Source: Bog-756 sp963806455 (GTDB taxonomy: Bacteria > Actinomycetota > Acidimicrobiia > Acidimicrobiales > RAAP-2). Taken from it: a stretch of DNA of 64,000 nt. The stretch lies in contig CAWDXZ010000006.1 in NCBI GenBank assembly GCA_963806455.1, positions 496,001 to 560,000 on the forward strand, read 5' to 3'. The notes under the pieces were generated by a model that was given only the letters and a program-made list of their open reading frames with translations, did not search any database and was not told where the DNA came from. Below are positions 7,976 through 16,382 of this stretch, in pieces. A program made the position numbers and the translations under genes. The number at the start of each line of letters is the position of its first letter. Position 1 is the stretch's first letter.

Positions 7976-10387
7976 TTGGCTGATAGGGACCGAGTTGTTG
8001 ACTCACAACTCGATTCGTCGCATGGATTGGCGACCTTGGTGCAAGACATTGGCCGCTGGAAGAACCTGATCGTCACAGTCTGGTTCATCGCCCTTGCGGG
8101 AGCGGTCCTCGCCCCTGCGCTGGCGCGTGGCGGCGCGTCCTTTGGCTCGTATGACCTTCTGTCACAATTCGGACTTCTAAAGCACCCCGGGGTCGTGCTC
8201 CATAACGTGCAAGCCGGGGACCAGTCCGATCAGATCATACCCTGGTCCACGTTGGCCTGGACCCAGGTACATGCAGGTCATCTGCCACTCTGGAACCCGT
8301 ACAGCGCCTTGGGTATGCCACTCGCTTTTGACTGGCAGTCGGCTTCCTTCAGTATTCCGGCGGTGGTCGGCTATCTCTTCCCGCTCAACATGTCGTTCAC
8401 GGTGGAGGTGCTCCTGACGTTGATCATCGCCGGTACCGGTGCCTATGTGCTCGGCCGGGTCCTGCACCTCGGCTTCCTGGCATGCATTTTTCTCGGTTCA
8501 GTCTTCGAGCTGAGCGGTCCAATGCTCGCATGGTCGGGCTGGCCCGTGTCCGCCATCTTCTCCTGGTCCGGCTGGCTGTTCGCCGCGGTCCTACTAGTGG
8601 TCCGGGGTCGCCATCGCGTCCGGAGCATCTCGTTCTTCGCGGTAGTCCTCGCAGCGATGATCTACGTCGGGCAGGCCGAGATCCTCACCATCATCGCTCT
8701 GGCGTTGCTCGTCTTTCTCGTAGCCCTTCTCCTCCAACGGCTGCCGATATTGGGAGGCGAAGGTCCCATCCGGCGCCCGATGCTCGACCTCGGGCTGGGA
8801 GCCATTGCCGGCGCGGCACTCGGTGCTCCACTCATTCTTCCCGGCCTTCAGGTCATCTCCGGATCGCAACGCGCCGTCCCCGGCGGGGATCCGGCCGAAT
8901 TGATCAGTGGAAACCCGCCACTTCCGGTACACAATCTGATCCATTTTGCATTCCAGGGGTTCGACGGGCTGCCGATTGCCGGAAATACCTGGTTCGGCTA
9001 CATCGAGGGGTACTCCGAGACAGCGGCCTATGTGGGGGTAGTCGTGCTGGTACTGGCTGCACTCGGAGTGGCCGTCCGCCGGCGCCGACCCGTGGTCGTC
9101 GCGTTCGCAGCTGTCGTCGTGTGCGCGGGGGCAGCTGCGTTTGTGCCGCCGGTGGTGGCAGTTCTGTCCCGACTTCCAGTTGTGGGCACCATCCTGTGGC
9201 AACGTGCACTCCTTCCACTCGTGTTCGGACTGGTCGTCCTGTCCGGGTTCGGCATGGACGTTCTGGTGCGCCATCACAATCGCACCAGGGTTCGCCGGTG
9301 GGCCGCGGCGGGCTTTGCCCTTGCCGGTGCCGTGCTAGCGACTCTGTGGCTAGTGGGCAGGGGCGATCTGCCACCGGCCGAGGCCACCATCCGCAACGAC
9401 AGCTTCGTTTGGCCGGTCGTGGCCACCGCGGTGGGACTGGTCGTCGTCGGGATACTGGCGGTCCTGGACCGGAGGGTCGGGGACAGACCGCGTCAAGGGG
9501 CCTCGAGGTCCGCGGTCGGTCCCCTCGCCGGCATCGCCCTGCTGGCGGTCGAGACTTCCTTCCTGCTGGCCTCGGGCGCACCGCTATGGACCTCGAGCGC
9601 TACGCCTTTCGCTCAGACCCCGGCCGTGGTGGCCCTCAAGACCGCCGTCGGCAGCTCGGTGGTCGGTTTCGGGGCCCCCTTGTGCTTCTTCCCGCCAGGG
9701 CTCGGAATCCTTCCCAACGCCCAGCTGGCCTATGGCGTGCAGGAGCTCGGCCTCTACGACCCGCTCATCCCGAGCGCCTACTTCTCGTCGTGGACCGCCC
9801 TCACCCAGACCTCGGCCGGCAATCGTCGTGACTTCCTCTACTGCCCCGCGGTGACCACCGCCGCCCAAGGTCGCCTGTACGGGGTCGGCTACGTGCTGGA
9901 GCCGGCCGGCGCGAAAGGCCCGTCGGGCGGCGTGTACGACAGGAGGATCGATGGTGAGGACCTGTACAGGATCCCTGGAGCGGCACCGGCGACGCTCACT
10001 CCCCTGCCGAGCACCGGTGCCGTCCCCCGGCTCGGCGCCCCCGGTCGGCCCGTGCCGGTCACCCATCCCGATCCGGCGTCGTGGCGGTTGACCACCGCAG
10101 CCGATGGAGACAGCATGCTCAGGCTCCGCCTGACCGATGCACCCGGCTGGCACGCCACCATCGACGGCCGACCTGCCCCGCTGAGTCGATTCGCGGGAAC
10201 CATGTTGCAGCTCGACGTCCCCGCAGGGCGGCATGTCGTCGAGCTGAACTACTGGCCGGCGTCGTTCACAGTGGGACTGGTGCTGGCCGGATGTGCCATC
10301 GTCGGCTTAGCCACTGCATCCGCGCTGAGCTGGTTCCGTCACCGCCGCGCGTCAAGACACAGGGTGAAGAGTGAGACCCTAGGCTAG
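7976..10387 (+). CDS. YfhO-like polytopic membrane protein, family B copy 1
   Basis: An 803-residue protein with about twelve hydrophobic helices and a C-terminal extracytoplasmic domain. Features typical of YfhO-type proteins include HLPLWNPYSALGMPLAFDWQ near residue 100, the ELSGPMLAW helix, and the terminal PGWHATIDGRPAP / GRHVVELNYWP segment just before the last helix. YfhO proteins are linked to glycosylation of cell-wall polymers such as lipoteichoic acid; the sugar and acceptor here are unknown. The start TTG 7976 is fixed by AGGAGGGG 6-7 bases upstream. It is closely related to the gene at 30273. First of a likely co-directional run to 18605. Confidence 0.85.
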   Translation: MADRDRVVDSQLDSSHGLATLVQDIGRWKNLIVTVWFIALAGAVLAPALARGGASFGSYDLLSQFGLLKHPGVVLHNVQAGDQSDQIIPWSTLAWTQVHAGHLPLWNPYSALGMPLAFDWQSASFSIPAVVGYLFPLNMSFTVEVLLTLIIAGTGAYVLGRVLHLGFLACIFLGSVFELSGPMLAWSGWPVSAIFSWSGWLFAAVLLVVRGRHRVRSISFFAVVLAAMIYVGQAEILTIIALALLVFLVALLLQRLPILGGEGPIRRPMLDLGLGAIAGAALGAPLILPGLQVISGSQRAVPGGDPAELISGNPPLPVHNLIHFAFQGFDGLPIAGNTWFGYIEGYSETAAYVGVVVLVLAALGVAVRRRRPVVVAFAAVVVCAGAAAFVPPVVAVLSRLPVVGTILWQRALLPLVFGLVVLSGFGMDVLVRHHNRTRVRRWAAAGFALAGAVLATLWLVGRGDLPPAEATIRNDSFVWPVVATAVGLVVVGILAVLDRRVGDRPRQGASRSAVGPLAGIALLAVETSFLLASGAPLWTSSATPFAQTPAVVALKTAVGSSVVGFGAPLCFFPPGLGILPNAQLAYGVQELGLYDPLIPSAYFSSWTALTQTSAGNRRDFLYCPAVTTAAQGRLYGVGYVLEPAGAKGPSGGVYDRRIDGEDLYRIPGAAPATLTPLPSTGAVPRLGAPGRPVPVTHPDPASWRLTTAADGDSMLRLRLTDAPGWHATIDGRPAPLSRFAGTMLQLDVPAGRHVVELNYWPASFTVGLVLAGCAIVGLATASALSWFRHRRASRHRVKSETLG

Positions 10388-10431
10388 CCTGCTCTGCGTG
10401 AACCCAGCAGGGTGCAGTTCAACTACCTGAG

Positions 10432-11577
10432 ATGGCGAAAACGCTCGGACCCGCGCCCAGCGAACCGGTGGATGCCAAATCCCCTTCTGCCGAGAAAGAT
10501 CGGGCCGATGCGGTGTCGACCGATGCGGTGTCGACCGATGCGGTGTCGATCGCCAAGCGCAGGCGTTGGTTGCCGGGGGTCATTTGTTGCGCCCTCTACG
10601 TACTTCTGGCCACTATCGAGACCGGTCACCTTGACGCACTGGATGCGGGCCATATGACCGGCATCGGCTCAATCGACGCGATCGTCCAGCTGTGGTGGCT
10701 CGCCTGGGCAGCATTCTCTTTCCCCCATATCCACAGCATGTTCCTTTCCGAGTGGCAGAATTTTCCAGCGGGTCAGAACTTTGGAGTCAATGGGTCAGTT
10801 CTAGCGATCGGCGTCCTGTTCACTCCGATCACAAAATGGTTCGGCCCGGTGGTGACGTGGAATATCATATGGCGTTTGTCGCCAGCGATATCAGCGACCT
10901 CAATGTGTTTTGTGCTACGGCGGTGGACCACATGGTGGCCATCGGCATTCATCGGTGGACTGATTTATGCGTTTTCTTCGTATTCGTTCTGGTACGACGG
11001 ATACATCTTTCTCGCTTTCGTCCCATTACCCCCTATCGCCTTATTGCTCCTCTATGAGATCGTTGTTCGCCAGCGGTGGCGTCCCGGAATAGTCGGAGCG
11101 GCGCTCGCTCTCGTGTGTGTTGTGCAGTTCTTCATATGGACCGAGATCCTGGCAAGCACGGTACTCATGGGAGGCATAGCCGTCGTCTTCTATGTATTAG
11201 CAAACCCTCGCGCAACTATCAGACGATGGCGCTACGCGGCAATTGCCTTTGCGTCCACCCTGGGGTTTGGTTGCCTTTTGCTTGCGTATCCAGTCCTGTT
11301 CACCTTCACCGGACCACAACGCGTCAACGGGCCGCCAGCGTCGCCCTCTGCACTGTCATTCGCAGCGCCCGACCTGCTCGCCGCGGTCATCCCGAACCAC
11401 CGCTATATCAATCCGAGGCTCTTGACCGTGGCCGGACCGGGCCTGGTTTTTGGATTCCCCTCTATCTCGGCGTTCCACTTATCGTCACGCTCATTTGTTT
11501 CCTTGTCGCCTTTCGGAAACGAAGAGAGATGCTCTTCGCTGGTGTTATGGCATTGGTCGCGTTCGTGCTGTCGTTAG
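10432..11577 (+). CDS. GT-C-like membrane protein, N-terminal part of a frameshifted gene
   Basis: The first 340 or so residues form a multi-helix membrane protein: a cytoplasmic N-terminus with the repeat DAVST, then helices, including WWLAWAAFSFPHIHS and PAGQNFGVNGS in the first outer loop, a GT-C-like layout. The sense frame ends at about 11450; the remaining codons to 11577 are frame-shifted nonsense. The protein continues in the next frame (11451-12386). The switch falls at a run of five T (11447-11451), and one extra T would restore a single frame of about 650 residues. This is either a sequencing/assembly error or a recent mutation. ATG 10432 has only a weak ribosome site. Confidence 0.7.
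   Translation: MAKTLGPAPSEPVDAKSPSAEKDRADAVSTDAVSTDAVSIAKRRRWLPGVICCALYVLLATIETGHLDALDAGHMTGIGSIDAIVQLWWLAWAAFSFPHIHSMFLSEWQNFPAGQNFGVNGSVLAIGVLFTPITKWFGPVVTWNIIWRLSPAISATSMCFVLRRWTTWWPSAFIGGLIYAFSSYSFWYDGYIFLAFVPLPPIALLLLYEIVVRQRWRPGIVGAALALVCVVQFFIWTEILASTVLMGGIAVVFYVLANPRATIRRWRYAAIAFASTLGFGCLLLAYPVLFTFTGPQRVNGPPASPSALSFAAPDLLAAVIPNHRYINPRLLTVAGPGLVFGFPSISAFHLSSRSFVSLSPFGNEERCSSLVLWHWSRSCCR
10507..10551 (+). repeat. 15-bp in-frame tandem repeat, 3 copies
   Basis: Three copies of a GATGCGGTGTCGACC unit (the last differs by one base) encode DAVST-DAVST-DAVSI in the cytoplasmic N-terminus of the frameshifted membrane protein. Being a multiple of three, copy-number changes would not break the frame. 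Confidence 0.95.
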
Positions 11578-12386
11578 GCTCGAAACTGTTGGTCGACGGT
11601 CATTCCACAATTTCGCTTCCCTTCGCGTGGCTCGCTCAAGTTCCGATTCTTCAGGGCCTGCTCTCGAATCGCCTGTCGCTCTTCACAGCCCTGTTCGTAT
11701 CGACAATGTTCGCGATCGGAATCGACGAGCTTCGATCTCGGATAAGCAATGCGTCGACTTTGGCGTGGTCCCCACGTTTGAAATCGACAATGGTGGTTGG
11801 AGTGGCGGGGGCGCTCTCGGTGGCGGTTCTCATCCCGCTCTGGCCCGATCACGCCCCTTCGACGACAGCCACCACTTCTACCAATGTCCCACCCTTCTTC
11901 ACGTCGGCGGCCATTCATCGGATACCTACCGGCAGCGTGGTGCTTGCCTATCCGTATCCCGATCAGCAGACAACGAACTTCATCGACTTCCACCCCGGAC
12001 AGAGCGTCCTTCTCGACCAAGCCATAGCTGGGTTCCGTTTCAAGATCATCGGCGGGTATGGGTGGTTCCCGTCGCCGACCGGATCCAACGGCACCATCAA
12101 CCCCTCGATCCTGCAACCCCGATCGGTTCAGGCCCTGTTCGATGCCGCCTATCTGGGGAGCACCCTGACTCAACGCGGCCTTGCCTCCGGGACCGGTCTG
12201 GCGTCGCAAATGCGGTCGTTTCTCACCAAGTTCGACGTGCAGACTGTGATCGTGCTCCACCAAGGCAAGAATCCGGCACTCGCCGCTCAATCCGTGACCG
12301 CGGCCATTGGACCGCCAATTGAGTCCGGTGGTGTGACCATCTGGTTCAATGTCGGGAAACGGCTTGCCCTCACCAAGCACCCTTGA
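11451..12386 (+). CDS. GT-C-like membrane protein, C-terminal part of the frameshifted gene
   Basis: Continuation of the gene at 10432 after the T5 run: further hydrophobic helices (WIPLYLGVPLIVTLICF, LFAGVMALVAFVLSLG), then a C-terminal extracytoplasmic domain of about 190 residues with GSVVLAYPYPDQ and IIGGYGWFPSP. By itself it has no convincing start (an internal ATG at 11529 has no ribosome site), so it would not be expressed as a separate protein without restored frame. The domain pattern, helices followed by an outer beta-rich tail, matches other large membrane proteins of this window. Confidence 0.65.
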   Translation, partial: WIPLYLGVPLIVTLICFLVAFRKRREMLFAGVMALVAFVLSLGSKLLVDGHSTISLPFAWLAQVPILQGLLSNRLSLFTALFVSTMFAIGIDELRSRISNASTLAWSPRLKSTMVVGVAGALSVAVLIPLWPDHAPSTTATTSTNVPPFFTSAAIHRIPTGSVVLAYPYPDQQTTNFIDFHPGQSVLLDQAIAGFRFKIIGGYGWFPSPTGSNGTINPSILQPRSVQALFDAAYLGSTLTQRGLASGTGLASQMRSFLTKFDVQTVIVLHQGKNPALAAQSVTAAIGPPIESGGVTIWFNVGKRLALTKHP

Positions 12387-12492
12387 TCAAAGCAACGCCC
12401 CTAGGTCAACCTGTGCAAGGGGGCTGAAGCCCTTCCTCGCCTGCCATCCCAGGATCGACAGGGTAGCCTTCTGAACCGTGAGGGACACAGTC

Positions 12493-12960
12493 ATGCGTCT
12501 TTGGCGGTTCTGTCGTACCCCTGAAGGCCTCAAGCTGATCAAGTACACCATGGTGTCGGCAATTTCGGCGCTCACTTCACTGGTGATCCTCACCATCGTC
12601 TACGGCGTACTCCGGCTGTGGACCGAGGTGATCAGCGTTCTCTTCTCCAACGTCATGGCCGGCTTCCCTTCGTACTTCCTCAACCGGCAGTGGGTTTGGG
12701 GAAAGTCGGGCCGGTCGCACCTCTGGAGGGAGATCCTGCCGTTTTGGGTCATGTCGTTGACCGGCATCGGCTTCGCCCTCTTCACGGCCAATGTGGCGCA
12801 CAATTATGCCGACGCCCACCACCTGCACCATCTGGTTCGCACCGTCCTGGTCGTCGGCGCCAACGTGGCGGCGTTCGGGATCCTGTGGGTGCTGAAGTTC
12901 CTCATCCTGAACCGGCTCTTCGCCCAGATCGCCGATGCCGAGGTGGGTGCCGAGGCCTGA
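12493..12960 (+). CDS. GtrA family small membrane protein
   Basis: 155 residues with four hydrophobic helices and the GtrA signature: a short N-terminus then LIKYTMVSAISALTSLVILT, NVMAGFPSYFLNRQWVW between helices two and three, and a final FGILWVLKFLILNRLF. Length and pattern match the GtrA family, proposed to move polyprenyl-phosphate-linked sugars across the membrane. ATG 12493 follows GAGGGA at good distance; GTG 12478 is an alternative. Context is ideal: GT-C-like proteins on both sides and polyprenyl-phosphate sugar synthase-like genes at 26442 and 29497. Confidence 0.88.
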   Translation: MRLWRFCRTPEGLKLIKYTMVSAISALTSLVILTIVYGVLRLWTEVISVLFSNVMAGFPSYFLNRQWVWGKSGRSHLWREILPFWVMSLTGIGFALFTANVAHNYADAHHLHHLVRTVLVVGANVAAFGILWVLKFLILNRLFAQIADAEVGAEA

Positions 12961-13354
12961 GCGACACCGGGTCGGCCCCGACCGGACGGGATGGCAGGCC
13001 AGACGCCCGGCAGGTACAGTCTTCGGAGGCCAGGGAGGTATTCTCACGCCTGCCATCCAGCCGGTCGAGGGGGCACAGTCGAGGGGGCGCAGTGGCCAGG
13101 ACAGACGGTGGCCAGGACAGACGGCATTGGGACTTCGGGACGAGGCAACCCCCCCTACCCGCCGAGCTGGCCTCCTCGCCGAGGAACCGCTTCGGGCTCG
13201 CCGGGGCGGCCGGCCGTCGGCATCCGATGCCCCCTGGTAGCCACCCGCCGGGTGGGCTCGGTTACGCTAATCGGCCAGGACTACCGTTTGGCCGAAGGGC
13301 ACCACTTCAGGTCGCGCACCGTCGACATGGGAAGATCGCGAAGCGAGTAATGGC
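12961..13354. other. Intergenic region with two tandem duplications
   Basis: 394 bases between the GtrA gene and the oxygenase gene, with no supported ORF. It contains the tandem repeats at 13064-13123. It may carry the promoter of the oxygenase-led operon. Confidence 0.5.
13064..13123. repeat. Two adjacent tandem duplications (14 bp x2 and 16 bp x2)
   Basis: A 14-bp unit GTCGAGGGGGCACA occurs at 13064-13077 and, with one change, at 13078-13091. It is directly followed by a 16-bp unit GTGGCCAGGACAGACG at 13092-13107, repeated exactly at 13108-13123. The array is 230 bases upstream of the oxygenase start. Confidence 0.95.
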
Positions 13355-14230
13355 ATGACCGTTGAGGCTACAAATGAGACGAACTCGCCCGTGCTCGACA
13401 TGGCCCGGCTCGAGAGCGAGCTCGCCCGCTTTCGTCCCATCTACCAGGCGGCCGCCCCCTATCCCCACATCGTTCTCGACGACTTCCTCGAGCCGGCCGC
13501 GGCCGAGGCGGCGATCAACGAATTTCCCCCCGTCGATCCCGACCAGTGGACCAATTACCTGCACACCAACGAACGCAAGTTCAGCAACACGGCCCCCGAG
13601 ACGTGGGGGCCGACGCTCCAACGAATACTGGCGGAGCTCAATTCTCCGCGTTTCGTACGCTTCGTCGGCGAGCTCATCGGTGTCGACGATCTCATCGCCG
13701 ACCCATCGCTCGAGGGCGGCGGCCTCCACGGTTCGACCACCGGCGGGTATCTGAACGTCCATTCCGACTTCACGGTTCATCCCCACAACCGGACATGGCG
13801 CCGCCGCGCCAATCTCCTTCTCTACCTCAACGACGACTGGAAGCCGGAATACGGCGGTGATCTCGAACTGTGGAGTGCCGACATGAAGCGGTGTGTCGAG
13901 AAGGTGAGCCCGGTGGCCAACCGGGTGCTCATATTCACGACCGATGTCGACTCATTCCACGGTCACCCCGAGCCCATGCCGTGCCCCGAGGGGGTGACGC
14001 GCCGGTCATTGGCGCTGTACTACTTCACCGTCGAAGAGGACCCGGTGGTCCGGTCGACCGAGTATCGCGCCCGGCCCGGGGACGGGGCACGCTCGATCCT
14101 GATCTACGCCGATACCCGGATTCTTCGCGTCTACGACTGGGCCAAGCGTCACCTCGGCCTCTCCGATCAGACCGGTAGCAGGATTCTGGCATTCCGTGAC
14201 CGATTCCGACGGAAAGGCCACAAGCCGTAG
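13355..14230 (+). CDS. 2-oxoglutarate/Fe(II)-dependent oxygenase
   Basis: A soluble 291-residue protein of the prolyl-4-hydroxylase-like 2OG-Fe(II) group. Iron ligands are readable as His136-x-Asp138 (NVHSDF) and His202 (DSFHGHP), with Arg216/217 (VTRRSLALYYF) to bind 2-oxoglutarate; LLLYLNDDW and YGGDLELW between them are typical jelly-roll strands. The likely role is hydroxylation of a small molecule, sugar or lipid intermediate. Its TAG stop shares one base with the GTG start of the next gene (TAGTG), suggesting coupled translation with the family A membrane protein. The substrate is unknown. Confidence 0.88.
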   Translation: MTVEATNETNSPVLDMARLESELARFRPIYQAAAPYPHIVLDDFLEPAAAEAAINEFPPVDPDQWTNYLHTNERKFSNTAPETWGPTLQRILAELNSPRFVRFVGELIGVDDLIADPSLEGGGLHGSTTGGYLNVHSDFTVHPHNRTWRRRANLLLYLNDDWKPEYGGDLELWSADMKRCVEKVSPVANRVLIFTTDVDSFHGHPEPMPCPEGVTRRSLALYYFTVEEDPVVRSTEYRARPGDGARSILIYADTRILRVYDWAKRHLGLSDQTGSRILAFRDRFRRKGHKP

Positions 14231-16377
14231 TGGCAGACACGGCCACCATCACCAGGCAGCCGGACACCCCCGAAAGTGAAGAGCGCTCGATCGGGACGGA
14301 GTCGTCGCGACGGCATCGGTCCCCGGCCGACCTGAGCCGGCGACGGTTCACGCTCGGCGTCATCGTGGGCTGCGCGATCATCGTTCCCCCCCTGCTGTGG
14401 GTGCTATGGGACCTCTGGTCGGGGTCACTGAACCCGCTCCGGAGCGTTCCCTACGACGATTTCTACGATCTCCAGGCCCGGGCGATGTTCCATGGCCACC
14501 TCTACCTCCCCAACGGGCGAATGGGCATCGAGGCCTTCGTGCACAACGGGAGGCAGTACACCTACTTCGGGATCTTCCCGTCCCTGATCCGGATGCCCAT
14601 CCTGCTGGTGACGAGCCGTCTCGACGGGGAGATGACGGCACCTTCCATCCTGCTGGCGTGGATGCTGACGGCGCTCTTCAGCTCACTGATGCTGTGGCGT
14701 CTACGCATTCTCATGCGTGGCCGGGCGCTGGTCGGGCGGGCCGAGGCGGTCTCGTACGGAGCGTTGATGGCGACCATCATGGGGGGATCGGTCATTCTGT
14801 ACCTGGCCGCCACCCCCTTCGTCTACAACGAGGACTTCGCCTGGAGCGTGCCGCTCACCATGGGGAGCCTCTTCGCGTTGCTGGGGGTACTCGAGCGACC
14901 CTCGACGGGCCGGATCCTGGCCAGTGGCGTGCTCATCCTGGCCACCAACCTCAATCGCTCGCCGGCCGGGTGGGCCTGTGTGATCGTAGCGTTCCTGGTG
15001 GCGGGCTGGTTCGTTTTGGGACGGGGCGGCCCTTCCAATCGGCGCTGGGCCCTTCCCCTGGTCGTCGTCGGCGTTGTTCCGCTGGTGGTCAGCTCCGCCG
15101 TGACCTATGCCAAATTCGGCATCCCGGTCGGCCTCCCCATGGCCGACCAGATCTGGGCTTCGGTCAATGCCCACCGGCGCTACTTCCTGGCGGCGAACGG
15201 GGGGAAGGCCTTCAGCTTCGCCTTCCTCCCCAGCACCTTGTGGGCCTATCTCCAACCTTTCGGCCTCCGCGTCGGCGGCCTCTTCCCGTTCATCACCCCC
15301 CCGGGCGCCCCGGCCGCATGGCTGGGCGGGGCGGTGATGGACCAGAGCTACCCGACGGCCAGCTTCACCGCCACCTCGCCCCTGCTCCTGGTCCTCAGCT
15401 GCTGGGGGCTGGTGACCGCCTTCCGACGAAAGTCGATCGGGAATGTGCGGTTCACCCGCATCATCCTGATCGGAGCGGCGGCCAGTGCCGGTGGCGTACT
15501 GCTGTGGGGCTACATGTCCCAGCGATACCTGGCCGACCTCATGCCGTTCTTCATAATCGCCAGCGGCATAGGCCTCATCGATCTCTGGCGCCGCCACGGG
15601 ACCAGCCCCAGGCGGTCGAGGATCCTCCTGTTCAGCACCATCGTCCTGGCCGGGTACTGCGTCCTGGCCAACCTGGCCATCTCGGTGTTCCCGGTCACCC
15701 AGTGGACGCCGGCCCAGAACGTTCGCTTCGTCACCGAACAGGAGTCCCTCAGCATCAGCTCGGTTCCGAACAGCGTGGAACGCGGGACATCGCTGCCGTA
15801 CTGGGCGCCGGCGGGACAGCTGTTCGCCATGGACAATTGCTCCGGTCTGTACCTCTCGTCCGGCAACGACATGCGGGACGTCCCGGGGCAGCAGATCGAG
15901 CACTACACCTGGCGGCCGGTCGAGCAGAGCCCCAGCTTCACCCACACCATCGGCTTCACGTTCAACCGGCCACAGAGCAACCTCACCGGTCCCGTTCCTC
16001 TCCTGACCTACGGACGTAGCACGCTGGTCATCGAGCCTGCCCACAAGGGCTTCCTCCACCTCGAGATCCTGAATTCCGGGACCTCCATCAAGTGGCCCCC
16101 CGCCACCGGATGGCCGTTCGCCATCACCCCGTCACTGGTCCACAAGCAGATCCAGATCACCGTGACGACCGACCCGAACCTCAAGTCGATCGATGTCGTC
16201 TGGTATGGGTCGCAGATGCTGAACCACTATCTGGCCGGAACCGGACCGGCGGTGGTCCAGACGACGGCACCGACACCCGCGGGTGGCCTGCCCCTCATCT
16301 CGGTCGCCGATGTGCCCGTCACGCCGACCGTCGGAGCCGGCACCAACCTCTGCCAGGGCCTGACCGGACATCGCTGA
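14230..16377 (+). CDS. Large polytopic membrane protein, GT-C-like, family A copy 2
   Basis: 715 residues, clearly a sister of the gene at 1831: same N-terminal layout, the acidic outer loop FYDLQARAMFHGHLYLP, YTYFGIFPSLIRMPILLVT, about eleven helices and a beta-rich C-terminal domain. Cys537 (DNC) and Cys708 (NLC) occupy the conserved positions. GTG 14230 overlaps the oxygenase stop by one base. A role as an extracytoplasmic sugar transferase is inferred from topology only. The following gene starts 5 bases after its stop, so the three genes 13355-18605 are probably one operon. Confidence 0.75.
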   Translation: MADTATITRQPDTPESEERSIGTESSRRHRSPADLSRRRFTLGVIVGCAIIVPPLLWVLWDLWSGSLNPLRSVPYDDFYDLQARAMFHGHLYLPNGRMGIEAFVHNGRQYTYFGIFPSLIRMPILLVTSRLDGEMTAPSILLAWMLTALFSSLMLWRLRILMRGRALVGRAEAVSYGALMATIMGGSVILYLAATPFVYNEDFAWSVPLTMGSLFALLGVLERPSTGRILASGVLILATNLNRSPAGWACVIVAFLVAGWFVLGRGGPSNRRWALPLVVVGVVPLVVSSAVTYAKFGIPVGLPMADQIWASVNAHRRYFLAANGGKAFSFAFLPSTLWAYLQPFGLRVGGLFPFITPPGAPAAWLGGAVMDQSYPTASFTATSPLLLVLSCWGLVTAFRRKSIGNVRFTRIILIGAAASAGGVLLWGYMSQRYLADLMPFFIIASGIGLIDLWRRHGTSPRRSRILLFSTIVLAGYCVLANLAISVFPVTQWTPAQNVRFVTEQESLSISSVPNSVERGTSLPYWAPAGQLFAMDNCSGLYLSSGNDMRDVPGQQIEHYTWRPVEQSPSFTHTIGFTFNRPQSNLTGPVPLLTYGRSTLVIEPAHKGFLHLEILNSGTSIKWPPATGWPFAITPSLVHKQIQITVTTDPNLKSIDVVWYGSQMLNHYLAGTGPAVVQTTAPTPAGGLPLISVADVPVTPTVGAGTNLCQGLTGHR

Positions 16378-16382
16378 CCCTG

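Noticed and set aside
11441..11455. Programmed -1 frameshift at the T run
   Set aside because: The frame context reads G GTT TTT, not an X XXY YYZ heptamer, and no downstream hairpin was evident; a missing base is simpler.
14701..16059. 452-codon minus-strand open frame
   Set aside because: Antisense to the family A gene, Glu/Gly/Arg-rich, no recognisable motif.
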